A stretch of 5,239 nt of DNA from an uncultured Oscillospiraceae bacterium (GCA_902462665.1 CABQCM010000130.1:1-5239); one strand, 5' to 3'. Numbered from the stretch's first letter, positions 1 to 5,239 are shown. Translations and numbers: made by a program. Notes: a model not told the origin generated them from the letters alone.

Positions 1-3000
1 GTTTCGGTTTCCGCCCGAGGCGCAGGAGTCGATGGTAACATACGGATATTTTTCCAAAATATAATCCCAAAGCTCCATATGGCCCTGGATGTACTTATTC
101 TCGGTAATACCCTGGCGATTCTTGGTGTCCGCGCCTCTCCAGAAGCCCAGCGGGGCGATGTTGAAATCCTCGCGGTACATATAAATACCGCCCTCGCCGA
201 TGATTTTTGTAATTCTCTCTTTAAACCATTCCAGCGCTTCGCGATTGCCGAGGTCGACCAGCGCGCCGGAGAGAACCCAGTTACGGTTGACCGTCGTGCC
301 ATCTTCCAAGCAGCAGCCAAAGTCGCCGATGCGTTCCGGCTCGAACCAAAGCAGGGTATGTACGCCCACCGTCTCGCCGTAATCGGAGATGGCCTTCATT
401 TTGGAGGGGAAACGCTTGGTGTCCACCTGCCACACGCCGGTATTGGCCCAAACTCCGTCGCCAAGCGACTCGCCCTTGCCTTCATTGACGCCTTCGTTGG
501 AGCTTTGGAAATACCATCCGGCGTCCATCCACCAGAAGGAAATATCAATTCCGTTTTCGTCGTACCACTTGATGGCGGCAATCTGGTTGTCGTCGGTCGC
601 CTGCGTCATCTCATGGTACAGCACCGAGGTGCCGCCCGAAACCTGAGGATCAAAGAGCTTCTTTCCGCCCTCGCCCGAAGCGTCCTCGGTCACCTTTCTC
701 AAATTGCAGTCGGTGAGCCAACGGCGCCAAAGGTTGGTAGCGCGGTCGGTGTCTCGTCCCTCATAGCGTATAAAGGCAATCAGAGGCGTTCTCATCTTCT
801 CGCCGGGCTTGAGATAGGCGTTAAAGAGCTGCTGACCCGCCACAAAGTTGGTCACGCCTCGCTGGGTGCAGTCGAAGGTCGCCTCCCACTGCCCGTTCCA
901 GCCGATGGCAATGAGAGAGCCGCTGCCGTATTCAAAATTATAATACGGATAAGCGCCCTGGGTCGAGCGTCCCGTCGTGGGAGCGTAAACCTGCTTCATA
1001 CCAACCAGGGTATGCTCCTCGGCGGTGTAACGCTCAGCGTCGCCCTTGTTGGTGAGAATATACTGGTTTCCTCCCACCATGGTCATATCGGTCGAGCGAA
1101 TGTCGGTGATAATCGGAGTATTTTCCTGCGCGGATACATTCTCGTAGTAAATCGTCCAGTCGAATGCCGCGTAATCGGGATAATAATACGACTCAATGGT
1201 AAAATGCAGATCAGCAAACGGTTTGTAGCTGAGCACCGTAGTGGTGTGCAGGGAGTGATTGTCCTCCTGCTCGACTTCCTTCTGGCTCAGCACGGTGAAG
1301 CTATCCTCTCCGAAACCGCGAAGCGGCTTTCCATCAATGGTCATGGTGGTGGGGAAGGTGGACAGGTTCTTTAAATAGCCATAATACTCGTCCGAGCTCA
1401 TTTTCTTTTCCGACTCGGTCGGAGCGTTGTAATTGGGACGATAATCATACCCTGTCTTTACGGTCGGCTTGGACAGAGGCTTGTCGTTCTCGTCGTTGAA
1501 AATAATCTGCATTCTCGGCACGGCGTTCTCCACCTGGACGCAGTCGGCATACAGCGCGCCAAGCTCAGACTCATATTGGATGATCTTGCCGTTATACCTC
1601 ACAACCAGCAGATACTGGCCAGGCTCGTACGCATTGGCAAAAGACAGCCGAATGGCGCCGTTTTGCGCGCTGACGGGAACCGTCTTTCTCTCCAGCGGCT
1701 TGCTTTGCAGCGTCCTCTTATGAGAATCAATCCACTGATACAGCTCATAGCTCAGGCTGTCTGCCATCTCGCCCTCGGGGTCGAGCACCACGCCCTCAAA
1801 ACCGGACGCGGCGTTGAACTGAAAATCAAAATTGCCGTCCATCAGCTTGCTCGCGGCGTTATCCTGGAATAGATTCACATTGTAGGACAACAAACGATCC
1901 GATACCAAGGTCAGGTCGGCCTGCCGGAAGGATATATCGTCAAAATACACCTTATCCTTGACATCCTCTGCCTCCGCCTTGGCGATTAAGCGTACCTTTA
2001 CTTGAGTGATACCGCCGGAATTCCAAAGGCCGGCCACATATTCCCACTCGCCGTTTTTCACAATGGCCGCGGGATTGTAATGCCAATCCTTCTGATTGTA
2101 TCTAGTTCCGGTAAAACTGGCAAGCACGTTATCGTTTTCGTCCAGAATCTGCAGCTCGCCCGACACAGTTTTGCCGCCCTTGGCGCTGTCTCCTATCCCT
2201 CCGGTGCGGAAGAACCAGCCCGACAGGAAGTAATCGGTATCTTGCTTCAGCTCAATGAGCTCTCCCTGATTGGCCAAGGCGATGCCGGGGTTTTGTGCCG
2301 TAATATATTTGCCCGAAGCAACACTCGGGGCCGCCTGATAATAGATGTCATTGGCGTAGCTCATGCTGCCGGAAAGTTCCCAGCCGCGGCGGGCAAAGCC
2401 CGTATCCTTGATAAGCTCCTTGCCTACCTCGGCCTTCACCAGCGAAATATCATCGAAATAGACGGTGCTGTTGCCCGTGTTGCTGCCGCCGTCTTTGGGG
2501 TCGTCCCAGTTATTTTCAATCACGATGCGGATGCCTGTCGAAGTATTTTCCCCCGAATACCAAAGACCCGCAACGTGTTCCCAATCGTTGATTTTATCGG
2601 GATTGGTCGCACGCAGCTGCACCTCGCCCTCGGCGTCGTTCATGTCGATGTAGGCCCAGCTATCGTTGGCTGTGCGGTAAATATAGCCCGAAAGGACATA
2701 CCAGGTATCCGGCTCTACATTAGCAACCGTGTTGGCCAGAAGCAGGAACCGGCCGTTCCATTTGAGCGCTTTGGAAGAGCCGTTGTGCGTCCTCTCGCTT
2801 TGTATCTCCGCATTGGACATGCTCCAGCCCACGTCGCCGCTTTCAAAGTCGCCGTTGGTAATGCAGCTGTCGGCTGGCCGGGCGATGCTCTTCAGGCTGA
2901 TTGCATCAAAATAAACCTTTCCCTTACCCACTGCGGCAATCTTCAGCGTAGTGTTGCTCCCTGAGTTGAACTGTATGGAATAATAATTCCACTCGCCGGC

Positions 3001-3345
3001 ATCGACCGACTCGATTTGCTGGTTCAACCCATCGCCGCTGACCGTCACACGGGCCACATCGCCGTCGGTATCTCTGCGCAGCCAGCCGCTCAAGAGATAG
3101 TTGGTGTCCGGCTCCACACACACAACGCCCAAAGACGTCGTGCCTTCCTGCGCGCCGGAATATTGAATGGCCTTTTTGCCATCGCGAACAACGTCTTTGG
3201 TAATGGAGAAGTTATTCGTCAGCGCAACGCCTTCCAGCGCATCCTCGGGCGTCACCGTCGCGGCGTTGGACAATGGCAGAGCGCCAAAGGTCACCACAAG
3301 CGCCAGCAACACCGATATGAGCTTGCACGAGCTTGTTTTCCTCAT
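1..3345 (-). CDS. Secreted multi-modular GH36-type alpha-galactosidase-like glycoside hydrolase (3' end outside window)
   Basis: The frame is open for 1115 codons from the ATG at 3345 to base 1, read codon by codon, with no stop; the C-terminus is missing. Residues 1-29 form a signal peptide: basic MRKTSSCK, a hydrophobic core (LISVLLALVV) and a likely cleavage site near SNAA; no lipobox. Three carbohydrate-binding-like modules follow (about 36-152, 164-302, 310-473). Residues 476-600 are a beta-rich linker domain. About 640-850 resembles the GH36 N-terminal beta domain, and the TIM barrel starts near 895. Seen barrel motifs: WWMDAGW (938-944), LWFEPER (999-1005), YREDFN (1057-1062, D1060 the predicted nucleophile) and SCASGGNRN (1107-1115); in GH36 the general acid/base Asp normally follows two residues after the GGxR arginine, here residue 1116, just outside. 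These support retaining hydrolysis of alpha-galactosides or related alpha-linked sugars. DAGW replaces the usual DDGW and REDFN the usual KWDxN, so the exact substrate is open. Family call is confident; specificity is not. Confidence 0.9.
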   Translation of the reverse strand, partial: MRKTSSCKLISVLLALVVTFGALPLSNAATVTPEDALEGVALTNNFSITKDVVRDGKKAIQYSGAQEGTTSLGVVCVEPDTNYLLSGWLRRDTDGDVARVTVSGDGLNQQIESVDAGEWNYYSIQFNSGSNTTLKIAAVGKGKVYFDAISLKSIARPADSCITNGDFESGDVGWSMSNAEIQSERTHNGSSKALKWNGRFLLLANTVANVEPDTWYVLSGYIYRTANDSWAYIDMNDAEGEVQLRATNPDKINDWEHVAGLWYSGENTSTGIRIVIENNWDDPKDGGSNTGNSTVYFDDISLVKAEVGKELIKDTGFARRGWELSGSMSYANDIYYQAAPSVASGKYITAQNPGIALANQGELIELKQDTDYFLSGWFFRTGGIGDSAKGGKTVSGELQILDENDNVLASFTGTRYNQKDWHYNPAAIVKNGEWEYVAGLWNSGGITQVKVRLIAKAEAEDVKDKVYFDDISFRQADLTLVSDRLLSYNVNLFQDNAASKLMDGNFDFQFNAASGFEGVVLDPEGEMADSLSYELYQWIDSHKRTLQSKPLERKTVPVSAQNGAIRLSFANAYEPGQYLLVVRYNGKIIQYESELGALYADCVQVENAVPRMQIIFNDENDKPLSKPTVKTGYDYRPNYNAPTESEKKMSSDEYYGYLKNLSTFPTTMTIDGKPLRGFGEDSFTVLSQKEVEQEDNHSLHTTTVLSYKPFADLHFTIESYYYPDYAAFDWTIYYENVSAQENTPIITDIRSTDMTMVGGNQYILTNKGDAERYTAEEHTLVGMKQVYAPTTGRSTQGAYPYYNFEYGSGSLIAIGWNGQWEATFDCTQRGVTNFVAGQQLFNAYLKPGEKMRTPLIAFIRYEGRDTDRATNLWRRWLTDCNLRKVTEDASGEGGKKLFDPQVSGGTSVLYHEMTQATDDNQIAAIKWYDENGIDISFWWMDAGWYFQSSNEGVNEGKGESLGDGVWANTGVWQVDTKRFPSKMKAISDYGETVGVHTLLWFEPERIGDFGCCLEDGTTVNRNWVLSGALVDLGNREALEWFKERITKIIGEGGIYMYREDFNIAPLGFWRGADTKNRQGITENKYIQGHMELWDYILEKYPYVTIDSCASGGNRN
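1927..3240 (-). repeat. Three tandem carbohydrate-binding-like beta-sandwich modules within the hydrolase
   Basis: Three diverged copies of one module lie head to tail, residues about 36-152, 164-302 and 310-473 of the hydrolase. Each has a middle motif: EPDTNYLLSGWLRR (78-91), EPDTWYVLSGYIYR (211-224) and KQDTDYFLSGWFFR (367-380). Each has a late strand beginning EWNYYSIQFNSGS, DWEHVAGLWYSGE or EWEYVAGLWNSGG. Each ends in a near-identical strand: VYFDAISL, VYFDDISL, VYFDDISF. Module 2 opens with NGDFESGDVGWS, typical of CBM4/9/22-like galactose-binding folds. By family analogy they anchor the enzyme to polysaccharide; ligand and CBM family are inference. Modules 2 and 3 look closer to each other than to module 1, which is shorter. 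Confidence 0.8.
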
Positions 3346-3355
3346 TCGAGATTTT

Positions 3356-3360
3356 CCTCC
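3356..3360 (-). promoter_or_regulatory. Ribosome binding site of the hydrolase gene
   Basis: On the minus strand GGAGG lies 10 nt before the ATG at 3345. It is the only strong Shine-Dalgarno near the signal-peptide-encoding frame and fixes this start. Confidence 0.85.
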
Positions 3361-3420
3361 TTGTTCCTAATTCCGTCCCCAATTGCGGGGAGACGGCAAA
3401 ACAGTTTGCAGCACCACAGG

Positions 3421-3564
3421 CTACCCCGCTCGGCCTCGGGTGCAGAACCCTCCTACCTCTCTCATTCTGCACTGGCCGAGCAGGCAGCCCGGGTGAGCGT
3501 TCCAGACATCTGCCAGCGCGCCCGCCAGCACGGCCAAGCACCCGAACCAGTTACCCAGAACCAT
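3421..3564 (-). CDS. Possible small ORF (47 aa) in the hydrolase leader
   Basis: An ATG at 3564 opens a 47-residue frame ending in TAG at 3421-3423. AAAGGGG (3573-3579) sits 8 nt upstream as a fair ribosome binding site. The peptide starts MVLGNWFGCLAVLAGALADV, a hydrophobic helix-like stretch, then becomes Cys/Gly/Arg-rich. The frame extends upstream to a TTG at 3678 without a good binding site. It overlaps the strong hairpin at 3428-3481, so its tail is constrained by RNA structure, and the composition may be only a by-product of that. It could be a leader peptide, or chance. I recognise no family. Confidence 0.2.
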   Translation of the reverse strand: MVLGNWFGCLAVLAGALADVWNAHPGCLLGQCRMREVGGFCTRGRAG

Positions 3565-3749
3565 TGTTTTAACCCCTTTGCTTACCCCCCGTTTCTTTGG
3601 ACGTTTTGCCGCGGCGGTATCGACGTCCTCGCCTCTGCACAGCAGCCCCTTTTCAGGCGATGCAAACGTCTTAGCCAAACCGCTGCTTACGTAGTACAGT
3701 ATAGTATAGGGCCCTGCAACGCGGTAACACTATATTGATTATTTTTGAT

Positions 3750-3779
3750 ATTATATTGCTACAATAAATCTTTTGCCAC
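3750..3779 (-). promoter_or_regulatory. Candidate sigma-A promoter for the hydrolase gene
   Basis: On the minus strand a perfect TATAAT (3755-3750) is preceded, after 18 bp, by GTGGCA (3779-3774), matching TTGACA at four of six positions. Transcription would start near 3743 and give a leader of about 400 nt. The -10 box is good, the -35 weak. TATACT boxes closer to the gene (about 3702-3712) lack a -35 partner. Confidence 0.4.
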
Positions 3780-3784
3780 ATGGT

Positions 3785-3833
3785 TATCACTAAGTTTTCC
3801 GTGATATTAGTAGGATAATGAGTAATATTATCC
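3785..3833. repeat. Two adjacent small inverted repeats upstream of the candidate promoter
   Basis: TATCAC (3785-3790) pairs with GTGATA (3801-3806) across 10 nt. Next to it, GGATAAT (3813-3819) pairs with ATTATCC (3827-3833) across 7 nt. They lie just upstream of the candidate minus-strand -35 element, a place where activator or repressor sites often occur. The operator role is inference; short AT-rich palindromes also arise by chance. Confidence 0.3.
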
Positions 3834-4030
3834 AAATATGCAAAGAGGAAATTATCCCCTGAGACAGACTACTAAAAATTTCTCGACAAGAACAAAAAAC
3901 GTCATGGGTAACGCTTGCTTTTTATGGATCAGGCGGTATCATCCGCAGACTAGAACACACAGAAAAAAGGCCGCGCCATGGGAATAAATCCCGTGGTGCG
4001 GCCTTTTTGGGGTTGTTCATAAAAAATTAA
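3818..4030 (+). pseudogene. Possible decayed gene start, frame interrupted by TGA
   Basis: An ATG at 3818 opens MSNIIQICKEEIIP and meets TGA at 3860-3862. The same frame then stays open to TAA at 4028, beginning DRLLKISRQEQKTSWVTLAF, a protein-like composition. The end of the frame runs through the terminator stem at 3963-4008, so only about 33 codons after the TGA could be true coding remnant. The ribosome binding site is poor (AGGAT only 2 nt from the ATG). It could be a degraded 5' fragment or a chance frame. I recognise no family. Confidence 0.15.
3963..4008. terminator. Strong two-way intrinsic terminator
   Basis: GGCCGCGCCATGGG (3969-3982) pairs with CCCGTGGTGCGGCC (3990-4003) over 14 bp, including two G-T pairs, with a 7-nt loop (AATAAAT). 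It is flanked by six A (3963-3968) and five T (4004-4008), so it can stop transcription from either side. It sits between two divergent genes, neither of which points into it. Confidence 0.9.
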
Positions 4031-4275
4031 CATTTTATTTTTCTACGTTTAAAAACGTAATTGTTCGTTTTTTTCAAAACTTTTCCGTGAATAAACGTAC
4101 AATTTAAATAGGATTTGGGAGGCGCAAAATCTTTTTTCTTTTTAAGCCTTAAGAATCTCTTTAAACCATATATAATATCGGCAATGATAGAAAGCATCTG
4201 TTAACATAGCAAAGTACGCAACTATTTTACCCTCTACCATTTTATTCACAAAAATTTAACAATCTTTGATTCTTC

Positions 4276-4312
4276 GTGTTTCACCGAATAAACTTCGTTT
4301 ATTTGGAAACAC
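4276..4312. repeat. Long inverted repeat / hairpin, 16-bp stem
   Basis: GTGTTT (4276-4281) and CCGAATAAAC (4284-4293) pair with GTTTATTTGG (4297-4306) and AAACAC (4307-4312), leaving a 2-nt bulge (CA, 4282-4283) and a 3-nt loop (TTC). One G-T pair is included. There is no T-run on the plus side, so it is not an ordinary terminator. Its right arm, TCGTTTATTTGG (4295-4306), is repeated in inverted form at 4387-4398, which suggests a protein-binding site more than an RNA structure. Confidence 0.55.
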
Positions 4313-4386
4313 AATTTGGCGATTATCAAACTTTATTACTAAGACTTTCTAGCCGTCCAAAATATTTCCGATCGAGAATAAAACAG

Positions 4387-4406
4387 CCAAATAAACGACA
4401 TATAAT
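4387..4406 (+). promoter_or_regulatory. Candidate promoter -10 box with adjoining repeat motif
   Basis: A perfect TATAAT lies at 4401-4406, 56 nt before the ATG at 4462; transcription would start near 4413. No good -35 is seen at 17 bp (ATAAAA). The 12-mer CCAAATAAACGA (4387-4398) sits in the spacer directly before the -10 box and is the exact inverse of 4295-4306. A protein binding it would cover the promoter. Promoter and operator roles are inferred. Confidence 0.35.
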
Positions 4407-4445
4407 GATAGCAGATAGATCAATATTATTGTTTAAAACACAAAA

Positions 4446-4451
4446 AGGAGA
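4446..4451 (+). promoter_or_regulatory. Ribosome binding site of the 117-aa gene
   Basis: AGGAGA lies 11 nt before the ATG at 4462. This decides the start at 4462 over the in-frame GTG at 4276, which has no binding site and falls inside a palindrome in AT-rich DNA. Confidence 0.75.
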
Positions 4452-4461
4452 TAACATTCCG

Positions 4462-4815
4462 ATGAACGAAAAACAAACAATCATTGAAAGTCCGCAGTCA
4501 GAAAGACTTTCTCAGAGAGATCGGGACGCCATCCGTTTGTTGGAATGGATTGAAGACTGCCAGGGACTGTGGAGGCCGATTTGTACTCCCAACGACCCAG
4601 ACATGACATGTAAAATGATGAAACAGTTCATTCAACAGCTTGCGGACGAGCAATTTTATGAAATTATCTTTGTTTTGCTAACGGTGCATCGCAATCAGCC
4701 CTCTATGGCGCTCGCTTTAAAGGGGCTGTTTGTCAGAATGATTTCAGCCGGATGGAAAGGCGAAGTGTACAGCAAGGAACGATTCCTTCACGACATCGAC
4801 GACCTGCTCACCTGA
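4462..4815 (+). CDS. Hypothetical 117-residue helical protein
   Basis: The frame encodes 117 residues and ends in TGA at 4813-4815. I do not recognise the family. It has no signal peptide and no clear membrane span, and is rich in charged and amphipathic helix-forming stretches. Visible features: an acidic/basic N-terminal part (SERLSQRDRDAIRLLEWIED, 13-32), a short Pro/Cys segment with C33, C41 and C50, a probable helix at 51-79 containing the hydrophobic run FYEIIFVLL (65-73), then MALALKGLFVRMISAGW (82-98) and an acidic end (HDIDDLLT). The three cysteines are not in a standard zinc motif. The frame stays open upstream to 4276, but the ribosome binding site favours 4462. It appears to be a single-gene unit, convergent with the tRNA operon. 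A small cytoplasmic regulatory or adaptor protein is possible, but nothing in the sequence proves a role. Confidence 0.7.
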   Translation: MNEKQTIIESPQSERLSQRDRDAIRLLEWIEDCQGLWRPICTPNDPDMTCKMMKQFIQQLADEQFYEIIFVLLTVHRNQPSMALALKGLFVRMISAGWKGEVYSKERFLHDIDDLLT

Positions 4816-5064
4816 ATGCCGCACCCGCGCCATGTGACTCCCCCAGCGGGCCAGTCAATAACACGGCTTCTGGCAAAAAAACGTCGCCAAGCCCGGCAAC
4901 ACCGGCAAAAGATTGCCCCCTCTCAGCTCGCAAAAAGTTGGTAGCGACCGCGAGCCGCCGTGAGGGCGCAACGTTTTTCTAAAACGCTTCCACCGAACCG
5001 GCGAGCCGAGCGTGACTTTTTGCGAAAAGGAGGAGCAGCGGCGTGAGTGCGCTCTGATTTTTGC
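4816..5064. other. Non-coding GC-rich stretch with degenerate repeats between convergent units
   Basis: No gene is supported here. From about 4950 a pattern recurs, a GC-rich GCGAGCCG..GTGA-like block followed by an AT palindrome: GCGAGCCGCCGTGAGG (4950-4965) then CGTTTTTCTAAAACG (4972-4986); GCGAGCCGAGCGTGA (5001-5015) then CTTTTTGCGAAAAG (5016-5029); GCGGCGTGAGTGCG (about 5038-5051) then TTTTTGCAAAAAA (from 5058). The spacing is irregular, about 51 then 38 bp. A weak hairpin (GGAGC 5032-5036 with GCTCT 5051-5055) followed by five T could end plus-strand transcription. Nearer the gene, CCGG-CAACA-CCGG is a minor palindrome. Confidence 0.35.
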
Positions 5065-5099
5065 AAAAAAACAGAGCAAGCGATACAAAGCTTGCTCCG
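5065..5099 (-). terminator. Intrinsic terminator of the tRNA operon
   Basis: On the minus strand GAGCAAGC (5097-5090) pairs with GCTTGCTC (5081-5074) around an 8-nt loop, followed shortly by seven T (5071-5065). It begins 4 nt after the CCA end of tRNA-Val. Confidence 0.9.
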
Positions 5100-5102
5100 A
5101 CG

Positions 5103-5179
5103 TGGTGGACACGCACGGACTCGAACCGTGGACCTCTCGCGTGTGAGGCGAGCGCTCTAACCAGCTGAGCTACGCGTCC
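5103..5179 (-). tRNA. tRNA-Val (anticodon CAC)
   Basis: This is a complete 77-nt cloverleaf including encoded CCA. The acceptor GGACGCG pairs with CGTGTCC (one G-U). The D-stem is GCTC/GAGC and the anticodon stem CTCGC/GCGAG. The loop is CTCACAC, giving anticodon CAC for GUG valine codons. The T-arm is CACGG-TTCGAGT-CCGTG. It lies 5 nt after tRNA-Glu and is probably processed from the same transcript. Confidence 0.97.
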
Positions 5180-5184
5180 AAATA

Positions 5185-5239
5185 TGGTGACCCGGACGGG
5201 AATCGAACCCGTGTTACCGCCGTGAAAGGGCGGTGTCTT
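5185..5239 (-). tRNA. tRNA-Glu (anticodon UUC), 5' part outside window
   Basis: The visible 55 nt run from the end of the D-arm to the encoded CCA. The anticodon stem CCGCC/GGCGG encloses loop CTTTCAC, giving anticodon TTC (Glu). The T-arm is ACGGG-TTCGATT-CCCGT, and the 3' acceptor strand CCGGGTC is followed by A and CCA. The acceptor 5' strand and most of the D-arm lie beyond base 5239. Confidence 0.95.

Larger units (their letters stand above)
3346..3743 (-). promoter_or_regulatory. Putative long structured 5' leader of the hydrolase mRNA
   Basis: This stretch is GC-rich, unlike the AT-rich DNA beyond about 3725, and carries no convincing large gene. It has several inverted repeats. The strongest is GCTCGGCC (3428-3435) plus GTGCAGAA (3440-3447) pairing with TTCTGCAC (3465-3472) plus GGCCGAGC (3474-3481): 16 base pairs, a 4x1 internal loop and a 17-nt apical loop. 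A second set is nested: GACGTTTTGC (3600-3609) with GCAAACGTC (3662-3670), enclosing TCGCCT (3629-3634) with AGGCGA (3655-3660). AGCAGC (3641-3646) can alternatively pair with GCTGCT (3682-3687). No U-run follows the hairpins, so they are not terminators. I match it to no riboswitch class I know; that it is transcribed as a leader depends on the predicted promoter. Confidence 0.4.
4009..4461. other. AT-rich intergenic stretch with clustered AAACG motifs
   Basis: No coding region is supported here; the stretch is clearly more AT-rich than the flanking genes. It contains repeated AAACG or its complement CGTTT at 4046-4050, 4053-4057, 4066-4070, 4093-4097, 4296-4300 and 4393-4397. A 16-nt palindrome, TACGTTT-AA-AAACGTA, lies at 4044-4059. 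The direct repeat AATAAACG occurs at 4090-4097 and 4390-4397. It probably carries the control region of the plus-strand gene at 4462. Confidence 0.5.

Noticed and set aside
79..1374. 431-codon plus-strand open frame across the catalytic domain
   Set aside because: It is antisense to the hydrolase frame, which is open throughout, has clear GH36 motifs, a signal peptide and a ribosome binding site. The plus-strand product has no recognisable domain.
2002..2964. 320-codon plus-strand open frame across the binding modules
   Set aside because: It is an antisense shadow; the minus-strand frame here encodes three recognisable repeated modules.
3596..3640. T-box-like string (GATACCGCCGCGG on the minus strand)
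   Set aside because: The invariant AGGGUGG partner and a following terminator are missing, and a glycoside hydrolase is not a T-box target.
3016..3738. 240-codon plus-strand open frame spanning the hydrolase start and leader
   Set aside because: It runs antisense through the signal peptide and leader, has no family resemblance, and has low-complexity Arg/Gln/Ala-rich composition.
3818..4030. TGA at 3860 read as selenocysteine
   Set aside because: No stable SECIS-like hairpin is seen just downstream, the ribosome binding site is poor, and the frame runs into a terminator stem.
4276..4461. 62-residue N-terminal extension of the 117-aa protein from GTG 4276
   Set aside because: There is no ribosome binding site, the start is inside a palindrome, the DNA is AT-rich intergenic in character, and a good site precedes ATG 4462.
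4930..5064. CRISPR array
   Set aside because: Units are degenerate, spacing is irregular (about 51 and 38 bp), and no constant repeat with unique spacers is present.
4752..5112. Short open frames on both strands downstream of 4752 (76 and 85 codons)
   Set aside because: One overlaps the 117-aa gene out of frame, the other runs from the tRNA terminator through repeats; neither has a ribosome binding site or family features.

Overview
The window looks like a piece of a Gram-positive, low-to-mid GC Clostridia-type chromosome (Oscillospiraceae or a similar gut group). Evidence is the strong Shine-Dalgarno sites, CCA-encoding tRNA genes, classic intrinsic terminators, and a secreted multi-domain glycan-degrading enzyme. 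The assignment is an inference from style, not from a database match.

Positions 1-3345 (minus strand) hold the first 1115 codons of a large secreted glycoside hydrolase of the GH36 alpha-galactosidase type. The frame is open from the ATG at 3345 to the window edge, so the gene continues outside. In order it has a signal peptide, three tandem beta-sandwich carbohydrate-binding-like modules, a further beta-rich segment, a GH36-type N-terminal beta domain, and most of the catalytic barrel. It stops one codon before the expected general acid/base residue. All long plus-strand frames over this stretch are antisense shadows.

Positions 3346-4461 are a divergent intergenic region of about 1.1 kb. 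Next to the hydrolase gene is a GC-rich, inverted-repeat-rich stretch (about 3360-3720) that would be a ~400-nt mRNA leader if the best minus-strand promoter (3750-3779) is used; it contains a possible 47-codon ORF. Then the sequence turns AT-rich. It holds small palindromes, a possible decayed gene start at 3818, and a strong two-way intrinsic terminator (3963-4008) that no intact flanking gene points into. From 4040 to 4400 there is a cluster of AAACG/CGTTT motifs, including a long hairpin (4276-4312) and a copy directly beside a TATAAT box.

Positions 4462-4815 (plus) encode an unrecognised 117-residue, probably helical, soluble protein with a good ribosome binding site. Beyond it lies a GC-rich non-coding stretch with degenerate repeats (about 4930-5064). 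Convergent to it is a minus-strand tRNA operon, tRNA-Glu(UUC, cut by the window end) followed by tRNA-Val(CAC), ended by a clear terminator at 5065-5099.

The hydrolase is the main functional unit: it would act outside the cell on galactose-containing glycans. No transporter, regulator or other sugar gene is visible in the window to link it to a defined pathway.
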